From: Syntrophomonas sp.
GTDB lineage: Bacteria; Bacillota; Syntrophomonadia; Syntrophomonadales; Syntrophomonadaceae
Assembly: GCA_016841875.1 (NCBI GenBank)
Contig: JAENYG010000003.1
Coordinates: 103,121 to 166,050, forward strand
DNA length: 62,930 nucleotides
Direction: 5' to 3'
The first letter of the stretch is position 1. The number at the start of each line of letters is the position of its first letter. Positions 1 through 8,124 of this stretch are shown here, piece after piece. The translations under genes were made by a program, and so were the position numbers. The notes under the pieces were generated by a model. It did no database searches, was not told the origin of the DNA, and worked only from the letters and a program-made list of their open reading frames with translations.

Positions 1-425
1 ATAATGTAACGGCTTTTGCTGATGGCTACCTGGATGATTCACAGTCAGTAAGCGTGAATGAGGGTGGAAATATTACTGCCAACTTCACCCTTACTGCTGA
101 TGAAGATGAGGAACAGTTGGCAAGAGTGAAGAATATCTCATATAAAAACCGTATTTTATATTTAATGATAACACCAACGATAGTTGATGCTTCAGGACAT
201 GCTATTGAGAATGCACTGGTTTCCATAAATGTTTATCTAAACGATGATTTGTATTATAGCGGAAGTGGCAGAACCGGTTCCAAGGGAACAGTATCATTGA
301 AGTTAACTGGTCCCTCCGCAGGCACATACAAAACTGTCATTGAAGATGTAGAGGCAGATGGATACCTATTTGACGGCATTACCCCGAATAATTCTTATAC
401 CTTAATAGGGAAGTTTTTTAGATAG
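1..425 (+). CDS. C-terminal part of a secreted protein with carboxypeptidase-regulatory/Ig-like repeats (5' end outside window)
   Basis: The frame is open from base 3, before any start codon, so the true start lies upstream of the window. The visible 140 residues hold the end of one beta-sandwich repeat (AFADGYLDDSQSV ... ANFTL, typical of the carboxypeptidase regulatory-like fold) and a second unit beginning near IVDASGHAIENALVSI and ending in NSYTLIGKFFR. Such domains are stalk or adhesion modules of exported Gram-positive proteins; no catalytic residue is seen. A GTG at 54 is internal to the frame and is not the start. The domain call is by pattern only. The large SLH proteins elsewhere in the window suggest a similar cell-surface role, which is inference. 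Confidence 0.6.
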   Translation, partial: NVTAFADGYLDDSQSVSVNEGGNITANFTLTADEDEEQLARVKNISYKNRILYLMITPTIVDASGHAIENALVSINVYLNDDLYYSGSGRTGSKGTVSLKLTGPSAGTYKTVIEDVEADGYLFDGITPNNSYTLIGKFFR

Positions 426-467
426 AAGATGATGACTCAATAAGAGATAATAGATTGAATTCGAAAT

Positions 468-501
468 TTAAGAGAGAGCTGCTGTAGGCTCTCTCTCTTA
501 A
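468..501 (+). terminator. Hairpin after the first gene
   Basis: An inverted repeat of about 11 bp (TTAAGAGAGAG / CTCTCTCTTAA) lies 43 bases after the stop codon. It is not followed by a clear T run, so termination is only possible. Confidence 0.35.
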
Positions 502-554
502 GTTCATATAATAAAAAACATAAGCCATACGCATAAGAGCTGCAAAGAAATTGA

Positions 555-598
555 AAGCACTAGACTGTGTTGATAACAGGCTAGTGCTTATTTTATGT
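555..598. terminator. Bidirectional rho-independent terminator
   Basis: A 9-bp stem (AAGCACTAG 555-563 / CTAGTGCTT 581-589) is followed on the + strand by TATTTTAT. It lies directly downstream of the minus-strand gene ending at 599, whose transcript meets TTTC after the same hairpin, so it can serve both strands. Confidence 0.6.
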
Positions 599-1039
599 TT
601 ACACTTCTCTTATGGTGATGTTGACGTTATAATTCGAGTTTGAAGTATGTAACATGTCTTCTAAAGATTTCAGAATCGCGTTGACTACTTGAGGGGATTC
701 CTGAATAGATAGCGAAAACGACATCTTTTCTCTTGTTTCATACGTTTCATAGGCCAGCGAAATAGGTGTTTCTTCAATCTCTAGCGGAGCAACATTATCC
801 GTCGCCATTCTGTTAGGGGCAGCAGCTGCTTCAGAGTTTCCCTTGGTTATATTTTCAGGTTCAGGATGATTATTATCGTTCAACTTTAATTTTTTTACCA
901 GGTAATAGTACTTGCTCCGAGTAAGATTCCACTTTTTAAGTATTCCGTTGATCCCCATACTCTTCTTCATCTCCTTATGAATATCAAGCTGTTGATCCCT
1001 TGGAAGACTATTGAACTTCTCCAGTGATACAGCAGTCAT
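599..1039 (-). CDS. Hypothetical protein with possible helix-turn-helix-like N-terminus
   Basis: Protein of 146 residues. The start at 1039 (MTAVSLEKFN) is chosen because AGGAGG lies 8 bases upstream; a GTG at 1048 is overlapped by that site. The first 55 residues are basic and probably helical (KEMKKSMGINGILKKWNLTRSKYYYLVKKL), resembling a small DNA-binding head, with GINGILKKWNLTRSKYYY as a possible recognition helix region. The middle is low-complexity and polar (PEPENITKGNSEAAAAPN). The last 50 residues alternate hydrophobically (SFSLSIQES ... YNVNITIREV) and may form an oligomerising beta unit. No family is recognised and no partner gene is adjacent; the DNA-binding idea is inference. 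Confidence 0.6.
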   Translation of the reverse strand: MTAVSLEKFNSLPRDQQLDIHKEMKKSMGINGILKKWNLTRSKYYYLVKKLKLNDNNHPEPENITKGNSEAAAAPNRMATDNVAPLEIEETPISLAYETYETREKMSFSLSIQESPQVVNAILKSLEDMLHTSNSNYNVNITIREV

Positions 1040-1412
1040 AAACTGCACCTCCTGTTTTAATTGATGATAAAATTATTCACTTAAAATACAACCTGTAAAC
1101 CTATGAATATGGTTTTTCCCGACTAAACAGAATTCTTAGATCACAAATTTTTATGCCTCTTGTTTAAACAAACACTTAATAAACCTGTTCATCAATTTTG
1201 TATCTTGCCTAAGGTTGGATTGATAGTGACCTAATTCGCTGATCATCATTTACATAATTTGGTGTAAAATATATGAAGAGCTTTGACCGCACCCGTTAGC
1301 TTAAGACTTAATCGAATACTTAACTTGTTGACTTGTTGAATCACTATGTAACTGTAAAATGTCAGACTAATTTTCCGAACCTGCAGCAATATTTTAAGGA
1401 GGACATTACCAC
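1040..1412. other. Intergenic region between divergent genes
   Basis: AT-rich spacer of 373 bases that must hold promoters for the divergent genes starting at 1039 and 1413. No convincing -35/-10 pair, riboswitch or coding remnant was recognised. Confidence 0.4.
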
Positions 1413-2093
1413 TTGCTTAAACAAACCCTGCTGTCCCAAAAGACCAAGTTTGTTTTACTGATGTTAGTAATTCTGCTATGTACTACGTTTTTAGCAGTGA
1501 ACTGCTATGTTGTAAATATAGGAAAGAAAAGTATTTATACTGCTGATACTGTTCCCGATGCTGATGCCATTCTTGTTTTGGGTGCTTATGTCTACCCGGA
1601 TGGAACATTGTCTAATATGCTTAACGATAGGCTTATAACAGGTTATGAACTCTGGAAACAAGACAAGGCTCCCAAAATCATTGTCAGTGGGGACCATGGG
1701 CGTACCCAATATGATGAAGTAAATGCCATGAAGAGCTTCATGATGGATAAATGTGTTCCTGGTAAAGATGTTTTTATGGATCATGCCGGTTTCAGTACTT
1801 ATGAAAGTATTTATCGCGCCAGGGATATCTTTCAAGTAAAGCGGGTAGTGATCGTGACGCAAAATTATCATCTTTCGAGAGCCGTTTTTATTGCCCGTGC
1901 ATTAGGTCTGGAAGCATATGGAGTCGCATCAGATAGACAGGATTATGGACCAGTAATGATTCAGTATCAATTAAGAGAAACTGCAGCACGAAACAAGGAT
2001 TTCTGGCTGGCAGCTATCATCAAACCTGAACCTACATTTTTGGGAGAGGCTATTCCCGTATTTGGGGATGGTGGCGCGACTGATGACCAATAG
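1413..2093 (+). CDS. YdcF/SanA-like (DUF218) membrane-anchored protein
   Basis: Protein of 226 residues starting at TTG 1413, 10 bases after AAGGAGG. A single N-terminal membrane segment (about residues 13-32, FVLLMLVILLCTTFLAV) precedes a DUF218 domain. Family features seen are ADAILVLGAYVYPDG near 50-64, RLITGYELWK, KIIVSGDHG, DEVNAMKSFMM, and VVIVTQNYHLSRAVFIARALG near 145-165. SanA/YdcF proteins act at the envelope, and SanA affects permeability to vancomycin in enterics; the biochemical reaction is not established. Most of the protein should lie outside the membrane. Family assignment is good; the substrate is unknown. Confidence 0.85.
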   Translation: MLKQTLLSQKTKFVLLMLVILLCTTFLAVNCYVVNIGKKSIYTADTVPDADAILVLGAYVYPDGTLSNMLNDRLITGYELWKQDKAPKIIVSGDHGRTQYDEVNAMKSFMMDKCVPGKDVFMDHAGFSTYESIYRARDIFQVKRVVIVTQNYHLSRAVFIARALGLEAYGVASDRQDYGPVMIQYQLRETAARNKDFWLAAIIKPEPTFLGEAIPVFGDGGATDDQ

Positions 2094-2141
2094 TAATGAA
2101 AAAGGCCGGAAAATGAAAATCAATAGAAAGGGGTAAATGAA

Positions 2142-2246
2142 ATGAGCCAGGAAATATTAAGGGTCCTGGAATTGATTCAGGAGGGCAAAGTTAGTGCCAG
2201 CCCCTTTGCCTTTAATAGTGGGGGAGGGGAAGATAAATGGTTTTAA
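2142..2246 (+). CDS. 34-residue SHOCT-like leader/remnant overlapping the next gene
   Basis: A short ORF opens at ATG 2142 behind GAAAGGGG and encodes 34 residues starting MSQEILRVLELIQEGKVSA. That opening matches the small helical SHOCT-like motif found at the N-terminus of YvlB-type and related Bacillota proteins (EILxxLexieeGKIsaeEA), but the sequence then departs (SPFAFNSGGGEDKWF) and stops. Its stop lies 10 bases inside the following membrane-protein gene, so translation is probably coupled. It is either a truncated remnant or a small coupling peptide; the Shine-Dalgarno site and the overlap favour real translation. Confidence 0.5.
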   Translation: MSQEILRVLELIQEGKVSASPFAFNSGGGEDKWF

Positions 2247-2959
2247 CCAAAGCTCTGGAGGCATATGGTAAATACTTCCGTCTGATCGCAGCGATTGTAC
2301 TTCCAGTAGGATTACTTACCGGTTTGATTTTATGTGGAATCAGTAATTCGGAATACATGCCCACGCTGGACTATCTGGTGGTATTTAATATTCCGGGTTG
2401 GCTTTTAAGTCCATTGTGGATTGGAGCCTTGATATATGCTTTATCAATGCTCGAATCAGGGCAGGAATTCACCTACAAAAATGCAGTTGTATATGGCTTA
2501 GCGAAATGGTGGAAACTCGTAATCATAGGTGTTATAGTCATTGGTTTCAAGTATATCCCTGTAGTTGGCAGCAAATTCACATTTGAGCATAGCTTTTTAT
2601 TTTCATATCTACCATTTTTAATTGCAATCTTCATAGTGATGCGATATATCTTTATATTTCCCGTACTTACGCTGGAGAACAGGGGGCCGTTAGAGTCATT
2701 GCGCAGATGTGCAGAATTATCAAATGGCAAACGCCTGAGTATGTTTTTTGAATTTATCGGGCTGTGGTTCTTGCTTAAGGTAGTTAAATTTCTTATGACT
2801 ATGCTCCTTGGTATGGCAGGTAATCTTCTTGGAGGAATATTCTTTACACATGTTTACTTTATTATAGTTATAGGTATGATTGAGCCAGTGATGAATTCAC
2901 TTATCATTGTTTGGATTTACTACTACTATCTTGAGCAGAATAAATCTATCAAAACCTAA
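2237..2959 (+). CDS. Multi-pass membrane protein, unknown function
   Basis: Protein of 240 residues with about six hydrophobic segments (approximately 17-35, 46-70, 93-112, 118-140, 165-190, 205-232). The segment pattern and the motif FVMRYIFIFPVLTLENRGPLESLRRCAELSNGK-like region (about 133-165) resemble the glycerophosphodiester phosphodiesterase membrane-domain/DUF975 group of polytopic proteins with no known catalytic activity. The start ATG is preceded by GGGGGAGGGG. It overlaps the short SHOCT-like ORF, and such ORFs often accompany small envelope-stress membrane proteins. The function is unknown; a role as membrane scaffold or regulator is inference. Confidence 0.7.
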   Translation: MVLTKALEAYGKYFRLIAAIVLPVGLLTGLILCGISNSEYMPTLDYLVVFNIPGWLLSPLWIGALIYALSMLESGQEFTYKNAVVYGLAKWWKLVIIGVIVIGFKYIPVVGSKFTFEHSFLFSYLPFLIAIFIVMRYIFIFPVLTLENRGPLESLRRCAELSNGKRLSMFFEFIGLWFLLKVVKFLMTMLLGMAGNLLGGIFFTHVYFIIVIGMIEPVMNSLIIVWIYYYYLEQNKSIKT

Positions 2960-3172
2960 ATAGTGATTACATATGGTCAGCGTCACGTAATTATAGAGGA
3001 GAATACATTATCTTCTCCAGCCCCATCCAAAATATAGAGAGTATCCTCATCATCATGTCCTCACGAGAAGGCAGCTCTGTTAAGCATAAATAACTTTAAT
3101 AAAACAAAACATATTTGGACAGGCAGGATAGGGAAGTTATATTATGAGATTAACGGATAAGAGGGGGACAAC

Positions 3173-4132
3173 ATGACAGTAATTTATTTGGCAGGTGGCT
3201 GTTTTTGGGGACTGGATAAATATATATCATCCATTCGAGGTGTGCAGTCCACCCAGGTAGGTTATGCCAATGGCAAAACTGAGAATCCCAGCTATGAAGA
3301 TGTTTGCTATAATAACACCGGACATGCAGAAACGGTTCAGGTGGTGTATGATTCCAGTATGGTGACGCTGGACTTTCTCCTGGAATTATTCTATGAAGCA
3401 ATTGATCCTGTCTCGCTTAACCGACAGGGAGGAGATGTGGGTGTACAGTACCGTACCGGAATATATTATGCCAATGAAAATGACCTGCCGCTGATTGAAC
3501 GCTCCATAAACAAACTGCAAAAACACTATGATAAACCTATTGCCATCGAGGTAAAGCCGCTCGATAATTTTAGCCCGGCGGAAGAATACCATCAAAAGTA
3601 TCTTGATAAGAACCCGGGTGGCTACTGTCATATCGGAAGGGATAAATTTGTTAGAGCAGCAGGGGCTATTATTGATCCGGTTGACTACCAGGCACCGGAC
3701 CCGGAAAAGCTGCGGCAATCTCTTACCAGCACTCAGTATGATGTGACACAGAATAATGCCACTGAGCCACCGTTTAAAAACGAGTTCTGGGAATCTTTCC
3801 GACCGGGGATTTATGTGGATATCACTACCGGTGAGCCCCTTTTTGTTTCCACTGATAAATTCGAATCGGGGTGCGGCTGGCCTAGCTTTTCAAAGCCAAT
3901 TGATCCCAATGTATTGCGTAAAAAAAAAGATGCTTCACATGGAATGCTTCGTACCGAGATAAGGAGCCGCGCAGGAAACTCCCACCTGGGTCATGTCTTT
4001 AATGATGGTCCCAGGGAATCAGGCGGCCTGCGATACTGTATCAACAGCGCATCCCTTCGCTTTGTACCGAAAGAAGATATGGAGCAGGAGGGATACGGGT
4101 ACTTATTAGGTTTGGTAAATTTATTGGAGTGA
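3173..4132 (+). CDS. msrAB: Bifunctional peptide methionine sulfoxide reductase MsrA/MsrB
   Basis: Single 319-residue fusion repairing both methionine-S-sulfoxide (MsrA half, about 1-155) and methionine-R-sulfoxide (MsrB half, about 175-315) in oxidised proteins, using thioredoxin-type reductants. MsrA shows the catalytic GGCFWG near residues 8-13 and the late [16 protein letters not shown]. MsrB shows [23 protein letters not shown] and the catalytic cysteine in [11 protein letters not shown] near 289. The zinc-binding CxxC pair of many MsrB proteins is absent ([13 protein letters not shown]), so this is the zinc-free type. No signal peptide is seen, so it should act in the cytosol. Start ATG follows GAGGGGGAC. 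It stands alone as an oxidative-stress gene in an apparent anaerobe. Confidence 0.95.
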   Translation: MTVIYLAGGCFWGLDKYISSIRGVQSTQVGYANGKTENPSYEDVCYNNTGHAETVQVVYDSSMVTLDFLLELFYEAIDPVSLNRQGGDVGVQYRTGIYYANENDLPLIERSINKLQKHYDKPIAIEVKPLDNFSPAEEYHQKYLDKNPGGYCHIGRDKFVRAAGAIIDPVDYQAPDPEKLRQSLTSTQYDVTQNNATEPPFKNEFWESFRPGIYVDITTGEPLFVSTDKFESGCGWPSFSKPIDPNVLRKKKDASHGMLRTEIRSRAGNSHLGHVFNDGPRESGGLRYCINSASLRFVPKEDMEQEGYGYLLGLVNLLE

Positions 4133-4314
4133 AGTAATTGCCGACCAACTCGTTAGGCAAGGAATAAAATAGTCAAACTTCTCAGTTACATTGCGATATT
4201 TGTTTTGTAAATTAATATTGGATATAAGTTGAGTAACTAGCTCCGGTAAATGTTATTATTATATATAAGATTGGACTTCAATGAGCAAATTTCTTCAGTA
4301 GGAAGTGATTGTTG

Positions 4315-5847
4315 ATGCATATGTTAACTGAATTAGTTAAGAACAATGAAAATTTTCTATTGAAAAGAACTCTGGCTTATGCCATAAAGCATGATTACGT
4401 AAAATATACCACTACTCTAGCGGAGGCCAGAATATCTTCTATCAACGGATTGTCCCAGGCCTTGCTTACAGCTCTTAGTACTTACCAGGATGTTCCAGAA
4501 CTATATATTGATGAAGACTATTCCCTTGACCAAATTGCTGCCTATGGAATTCTTCAAGCCAGGCGTCATCGTTATCGCGGGATTAATCTGGAGATGTTCC
4601 TGGGTTTGATGATATATTATCGCCAGGCTTACCTGGATCTTGTGCTGGAGAATGATTTCCCTGAAGCAACCAGGAATAAGTATTTACTATTTATTCTTCG
4701 GTTTTTTGATCGCGTAGAAATGGGGTTTATCCGGGAGTGGACCAGTGAGAGCAAGGAAGAATTAATCGAACAGTTACAAATCAGCAATCGAAATATTACC
4801 AACGAAAAGAACAAGTATTTAACCCTCTATGAGAGCATTCCTACCCCTATAATAATTCTCAACCAAGACAATTTAATAGATAACCTTAATCTATCAGCGG
4901 TTGAATTTCTGCAGGGCGCTGCCACGCCTGGGGCGGATTATTACTCTAAAGATAAAGTCAAGCAGAGTGTTGAACAGGTTTTCCCGTGGCTGGTAGAGGA
5001 ATTAAATATTTTTATGGCGGGTGATAATGTTAAGGCCAAGATCGAAAAGGAAATCAATCTCCATGAAAAAGGCATAAAAACCATGTTGATCAGTTTTATG
5101 CGTATGTTGGACGTCAGTGATAAATTTAAAGGTACGGTGATTATTTGTACCGACATTACTGAAAGAAAACAAATGGAAGCTGCCATGAGCCGACTTGATC
5201 GGCTTCATTTAGTAGGTGAAATGGCTGCCAGTATCGGTCATGAACTCAGAAACCCAATGACCACGGTAAGAGGTTATCTACAGATACTCAAGGATAAGGA
5301 CGATTATGTTCAAGATATAGAGTCTTTTGTCTTGATGATTGAAGAGCTGGATAGGGCAAATTCTATAATTACAGAATTTCTTTCCCTGGCAAAAAATAAA
5401 TTGGTCCAACTTGAATACAAAAACCTTAATGACGTCGTGCTAAATATTTTTCCATTGATACAGGTCAAAGCTGTAGCTCAGGATATGATCATTAACCTTA
5501 GATTAGGAAATATACCTGATATATGCATAGATGATAAAGAGATTCGTCAACTGTTACTTAATTTGGTTTACAATGGACTGGAATCAATGTCGTCTGGGGG
5601 AACTCTAGCAATAAAGACATACGTTCGAGATGAAGAAGTCATCTTAGCCATCCAGGATCAAGGCCCTGGAATAGACCCCGACGTCCTGGAAAAGTTGGGT
5701 ACACCCTTCTTGACCACCAAGCCAGAAGGAACCGGTTTAGGTCTGGCAGTATGTTATGGTATAGCTGCCAGACACAATGCTAATATTGATGTAACCACCA
5801 GCAAAAAAGGAACTACCTTTATCGTTCGTTTCCCCGATAGTAAGTAG
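4315..5847 (+). CDS. Soluble PAS-domain sensor histidine kinase
   Basis: About 510 residues. Start ATG 4315 is 9 bases after AGGAAG; TTG 4309 and ATG 4321 are alternatives. An N-terminal helical region (1-165) without membrane segments may be a ligand or partner domain. A PAS fold follows (about 170-285, from YESIPTPIIILNQDN). Then comes the kinase core: H-box GEMAASIGHELRNPMTTVRG with the phospho-accepting His near 306, N-box LLLNLVYNGLESM, G1 QDQGPGID, and LTTKPEGTGLGLAVCYGI. The H-box and GYLQIL context match the sporulation-type/KinE-like kinases of Bacillota. No response regulator lies next to it, so the partner is encoded elsewhere, possibly the Spo0F/Spo0A pathway (inference). Confidence 0.88.
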   Translation: MHMLTELVKNNENFLLKRTLAYAIKHDYVKYTTTLAEARISSINGLSQALLTALSTYQDVPELYIDEDYSLDQIAAYGILQARRHRYRGINLEMFLGLMIYYRQAYLDLVLENDFPEATRNKYLLFILRFFDRVEMGFIREWTSESKEELIEQLQISNRNITNEKNKYLTLYESIPTPIIILNQDNLIDNLNLSAVEFLQGAATPGADYYSKDKVKQSVEQVFPWLVEELNIFMAGDNVKAKIEKEINLHEKGIKTMLISFMRMLDVSDKFKGTVIICTDITERKQMEAAMSRLDRLHLVGEMAASIGHELRNPMTTVRGYLQILKDKDDYVQDIESFVLMIEELDRANSIITEFLSLAKNKLVQLEYKNLNDVVLNIFPLIQVKAVAQDMIINLRLGNIPDICIDDKEIRQLLLNLVYNGLESMSSGGTLAIKTYVRDEEVILAIQDQGPGIDPDVLEKLGTPFLTTKPEGTGLGLAVCYGIAARHNANIDVTTSKKGTTFIVRFPDSK

Positions 5848-6256
5848 CTCTATCTCAATGGGAATTTACTAAGACCCTCCATTGTCGCACTTATAGCTTG
5901 GACTTCCCCATATGCTGGAATATTGTGACCTTTGCAGCCTGCTGTCTTTATTTACTTCGCACCTTGAAATAGTCATAGGGAGTGCCTGATGCAGTTTTCA
6001 GGTAAATTAGTGGATCTTATTTTACTGTATGGGTGGCTCTATTAGATCAAAACATACAACATTCTAAATAAGCAAAGATATTCATCCACTAATTATCATA
6101 TTTTTAATAACTTTTACAAATTCCTGGCCAGCCAACCTCTGTTTTAAGCTTCTTCAACATACCTAACAAAAATTAAATACTATTTCAAAAATTTCCGATA
6201 AATAAAATAGGCCATATTTACTAATTTATATAAATATTTTAATTTATTCATGATAT
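5848..6256. other. 409-base AT-rich intergenic region with a long-range inverted repeat
   Basis: No coding remnant was found. An 11-bp perfect inverted repeat, AATTAGTGGAT (6005-6015) and ATCCACTAATT (6084-6094), brackets 68 bases. The second half is extremely AT-rich and probably contains the promoter of the following cyclase gene. Confidence 0.4.
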
Positions 6257-7918
6257 TTGATTTATGAGGTGAGTAAAATCCAAAATGCTAACAATTATAA
6301 AAAGATAATTATAATATTGTTTCTTATGATTTTGATAGTAATTACATGTAAAAATAAATACGACTCCTTAATCAGCGATTTTGAAAGTGAAGCAAAAGCC
6401 AAGGAAGCCATGATAAATCGGCATATTGATTTAAGCAACAGTTTTATTGATTCATTGGCGATATATGGTAATAATTATTTCAAGCAAAAGGAACATATTG
6501 ATTCGGAGCTTTATAATTATCTTGAATACGACTCCACTTCAAACACCTATAACCTGGATGCAATAGCTGGCACAGAATATCAAAATAATGTGGGCAGCCT
6601 TACTGGACAAGGACCAATTCAGGAAAGCGGCCTTTATAGAGATGAAATAAATCTAGCTCTGGGATATAACCAATACTTCAACAGTTTATATAAATTGATG
6701 CCAGATGTTGCATGGTTATACTATACCAGTGAGAATAATTTCATTAATATATATCCCTGGATTTCATCAAAAGACTTCAGCTACACCGATGAACTTCAAA
6801 AAACAGAGTTCTATACATATGTAACTCCGCAAAACAATCCTTTGCGAAAAGCTCTTTGGACTCCTGTATATTTAGATCAGGCCGGAAAAGGTCTTATGGT
6901 TTCATTATCAAGTCCAATCTATAGTTACAATACTTTTATGGGAGTTATCTCGCTTGACTTAACCAATGTTATGCTCAGCGAGATGATTGCTTCAAAATAT
7001 GAGATATATTTGATTGATTCTACAGACTCGATTATAGCCACAAGTCGCAACATTAAGTTTGATAAGGAAGTTATTAAACTTAATGCGCTGTTGGATGCTT
7101 CCCAGGATGAGATGAACCAACTAAAAGAGGCAGAGAATAAAATACTAAGATTGAAAGATTATTATATCTATTCATTTGATTTTAATAATGCACCCTGGAA
7201 GATGTACCTTCGCGTATCGGTATGGTCGATCATCTATCAATCAATATTATTCACCTTGCCTTTATTGTTGATTTGCATATTTTTGTTATTTACTATTTTT
7301 GAGATTGAAAAACGCAAAAGAGCTGAAGCACAACTTACCAATTCCCTGGAAGAGTTACAGTCATATCAAACACTTCTGGAAAATGCAGCGAAATTTGATT
7401 TTCTTACTTCAACTTACAATAGAAGAGGTTTTAAGCAAGCCTTCGATAAAACTGTAACTGCTAATACTGCAGATAAAACACCAATCTCATTTATACTAGG
7501 TGATATTGATCATTTTAAGGATTTTAATGATACTTATGGACACGCTGCTGGCGATAAGGTACTGATCGAGATTGCCACCCTGATGAAGAGTAATAACAGT
7601 GATGATGATTTGGTTTGCCGCTGGGGTGGAGAAGAATTTCTTATAATGCTGTATAACAAAACATATGAGGAAGCAAAGTTTTTTGCAGAGGATATTCGCC
7701 GACAAATTGAAGCTGTTGTTATTCCGTGGGATAATTCCAAGGTGCTTAAAGTAACCATGACTTTCGGGGTAACAGAATATGACTATGATGGAAGTTATGA
7801 AACTAGTATTTCCGAAGCGGATAGTGCTCTTTATATCGGAAAATTCAAAGGAAGAAACCAGGTAATTATCTATCAAAGCCTGATGGCACACGAGCAGATT
7901 TTGAGATATGAATGGTAA
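6257..7918 (+). CDS. Membrane diguanylate cyclase with extracytoplasmic Cache-like sensor
   Basis: About 553 residues. It makes cyclic di-GMP from two GTP in response to an outside signal. A first membrane segment (about 15-30) is followed by a 290-residue extracytoplasmic region with dCache-like features (VAWLYYTSENNFINIYPW, GVISLDLT), a second membrane segment (about 322-347), a short coiled coil (EKRKRAEAQLTNSLEEL) and a GGDEF domain from DFLTSTYNRRGF. The active-site loop is CRWGGEEF near 455-461, a functional variant. The inhibitory RxxD site expected just upstream reads SDDD, so product feedback is probably absent. The start is uncertain: TTG 6257 and GTG 6269 have no clear ribosome site, although GAGGTGAG lies at 6266. 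Confidence 0.88.
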   Translation: MIYEVSKIQNANNYKKIIIILFLMILIVITCKNKYDSLISDFESEAKAKEAMINRHIDLSNSFIDSLAIYGNNYFKQKEHIDSELYNYLEYDSTSNTYNLDAIAGTEYQNNVGSLTGQGPIQESGLYRDEINLALGYNQYFNSLYKLMPDVAWLYYTSENNFINIYPWISSKDFSYTDELQKTEFYTYVTPQNNPLRKALWTPVYLDQAGKGLMVSLSSPIYSYNTFMGVISLDLTNVMLSEMIASKYEIYLIDSTDSIIATSRNIKFDKEVIKLNALLDASQDEMNQLKEAENKILRLKDYYIYSFDFNNAPWKMYLRVSVWSIIYQSILFTLPLLLICIFLLFTIFEIEKRKRAEAQLTNSLEELQSYQTLLENAAKFDFLTSTYNRRGFKQAFDKTVTANTADKTPISFILGDIDHFKDFNDTYGHAAGDKVLIEIATLMKSNNSDDDLVCRWGGEEFLIMLYNKTYEEAKFFAEDIRRQIEAVVIPWDNSKVLKVTMTFGVTEYDYDGSYETSISEADSALYIGKFKGRNQVIIYQSLMAHEQILRYEW

Positions 7919-7948
7919 AAGGGCTATTACTTGTCCCAGCTTATATGC

Positions 7949-7991
7949 TTGAGTCATCGGGGTCCACGCCCCTCGTTTGATTGCTGCTCAA
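7949..7991 (+). other. Hairpin downstream of the cyclase gene
   Basis: TTGAG (7949-7953) pairs with CTCAA (7987-7991) around an inner GGGG/CCCC hairpin (7959-7972). There is no T run, so a terminator is uncertain; it may be a small RNA structure in the 3' untranslated region. Confidence 0.3.
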
Positions 7992-8049
7992 GAACAGCAC
8001 ACATTATTCTGGCATATTACAAATAGATTTGGGCAGAATATACCAAAAT

Positions 8050-8068
8050 TGAATGCGAAATTCATTCT
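8050..8068. promoter_or_regulatory. FadR/TetR-like palindrome upstream of the FadF-like gene
   Basis: GAATG (8051-8055) and CATTC (8063-8067) form an inverted repeat inside TGAATGCGAAATTCATTCT. It resembles the TGAATGA/TCATTCA operator of Bacillus-type FadR fatty-acid repressors, with one extra spacer base and one mismatch per arm. Another TGAATGAT half lies at 8091-8098, close to the Shine-Dalgarno site of the gene starting at 8125. Confidence 0.35.
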
Positions 8069-8124
8069 GGCAATCCATTAGCAGCAGAAATGAATGATAT
8101 GTGGCAATGGGGGGCGTGTAAAGT

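Noticed and set aside
4138-4160. Terminator after msrAB
   Set aside because: Only a 5-bp TTGCC/GGCAA stem with no T run.
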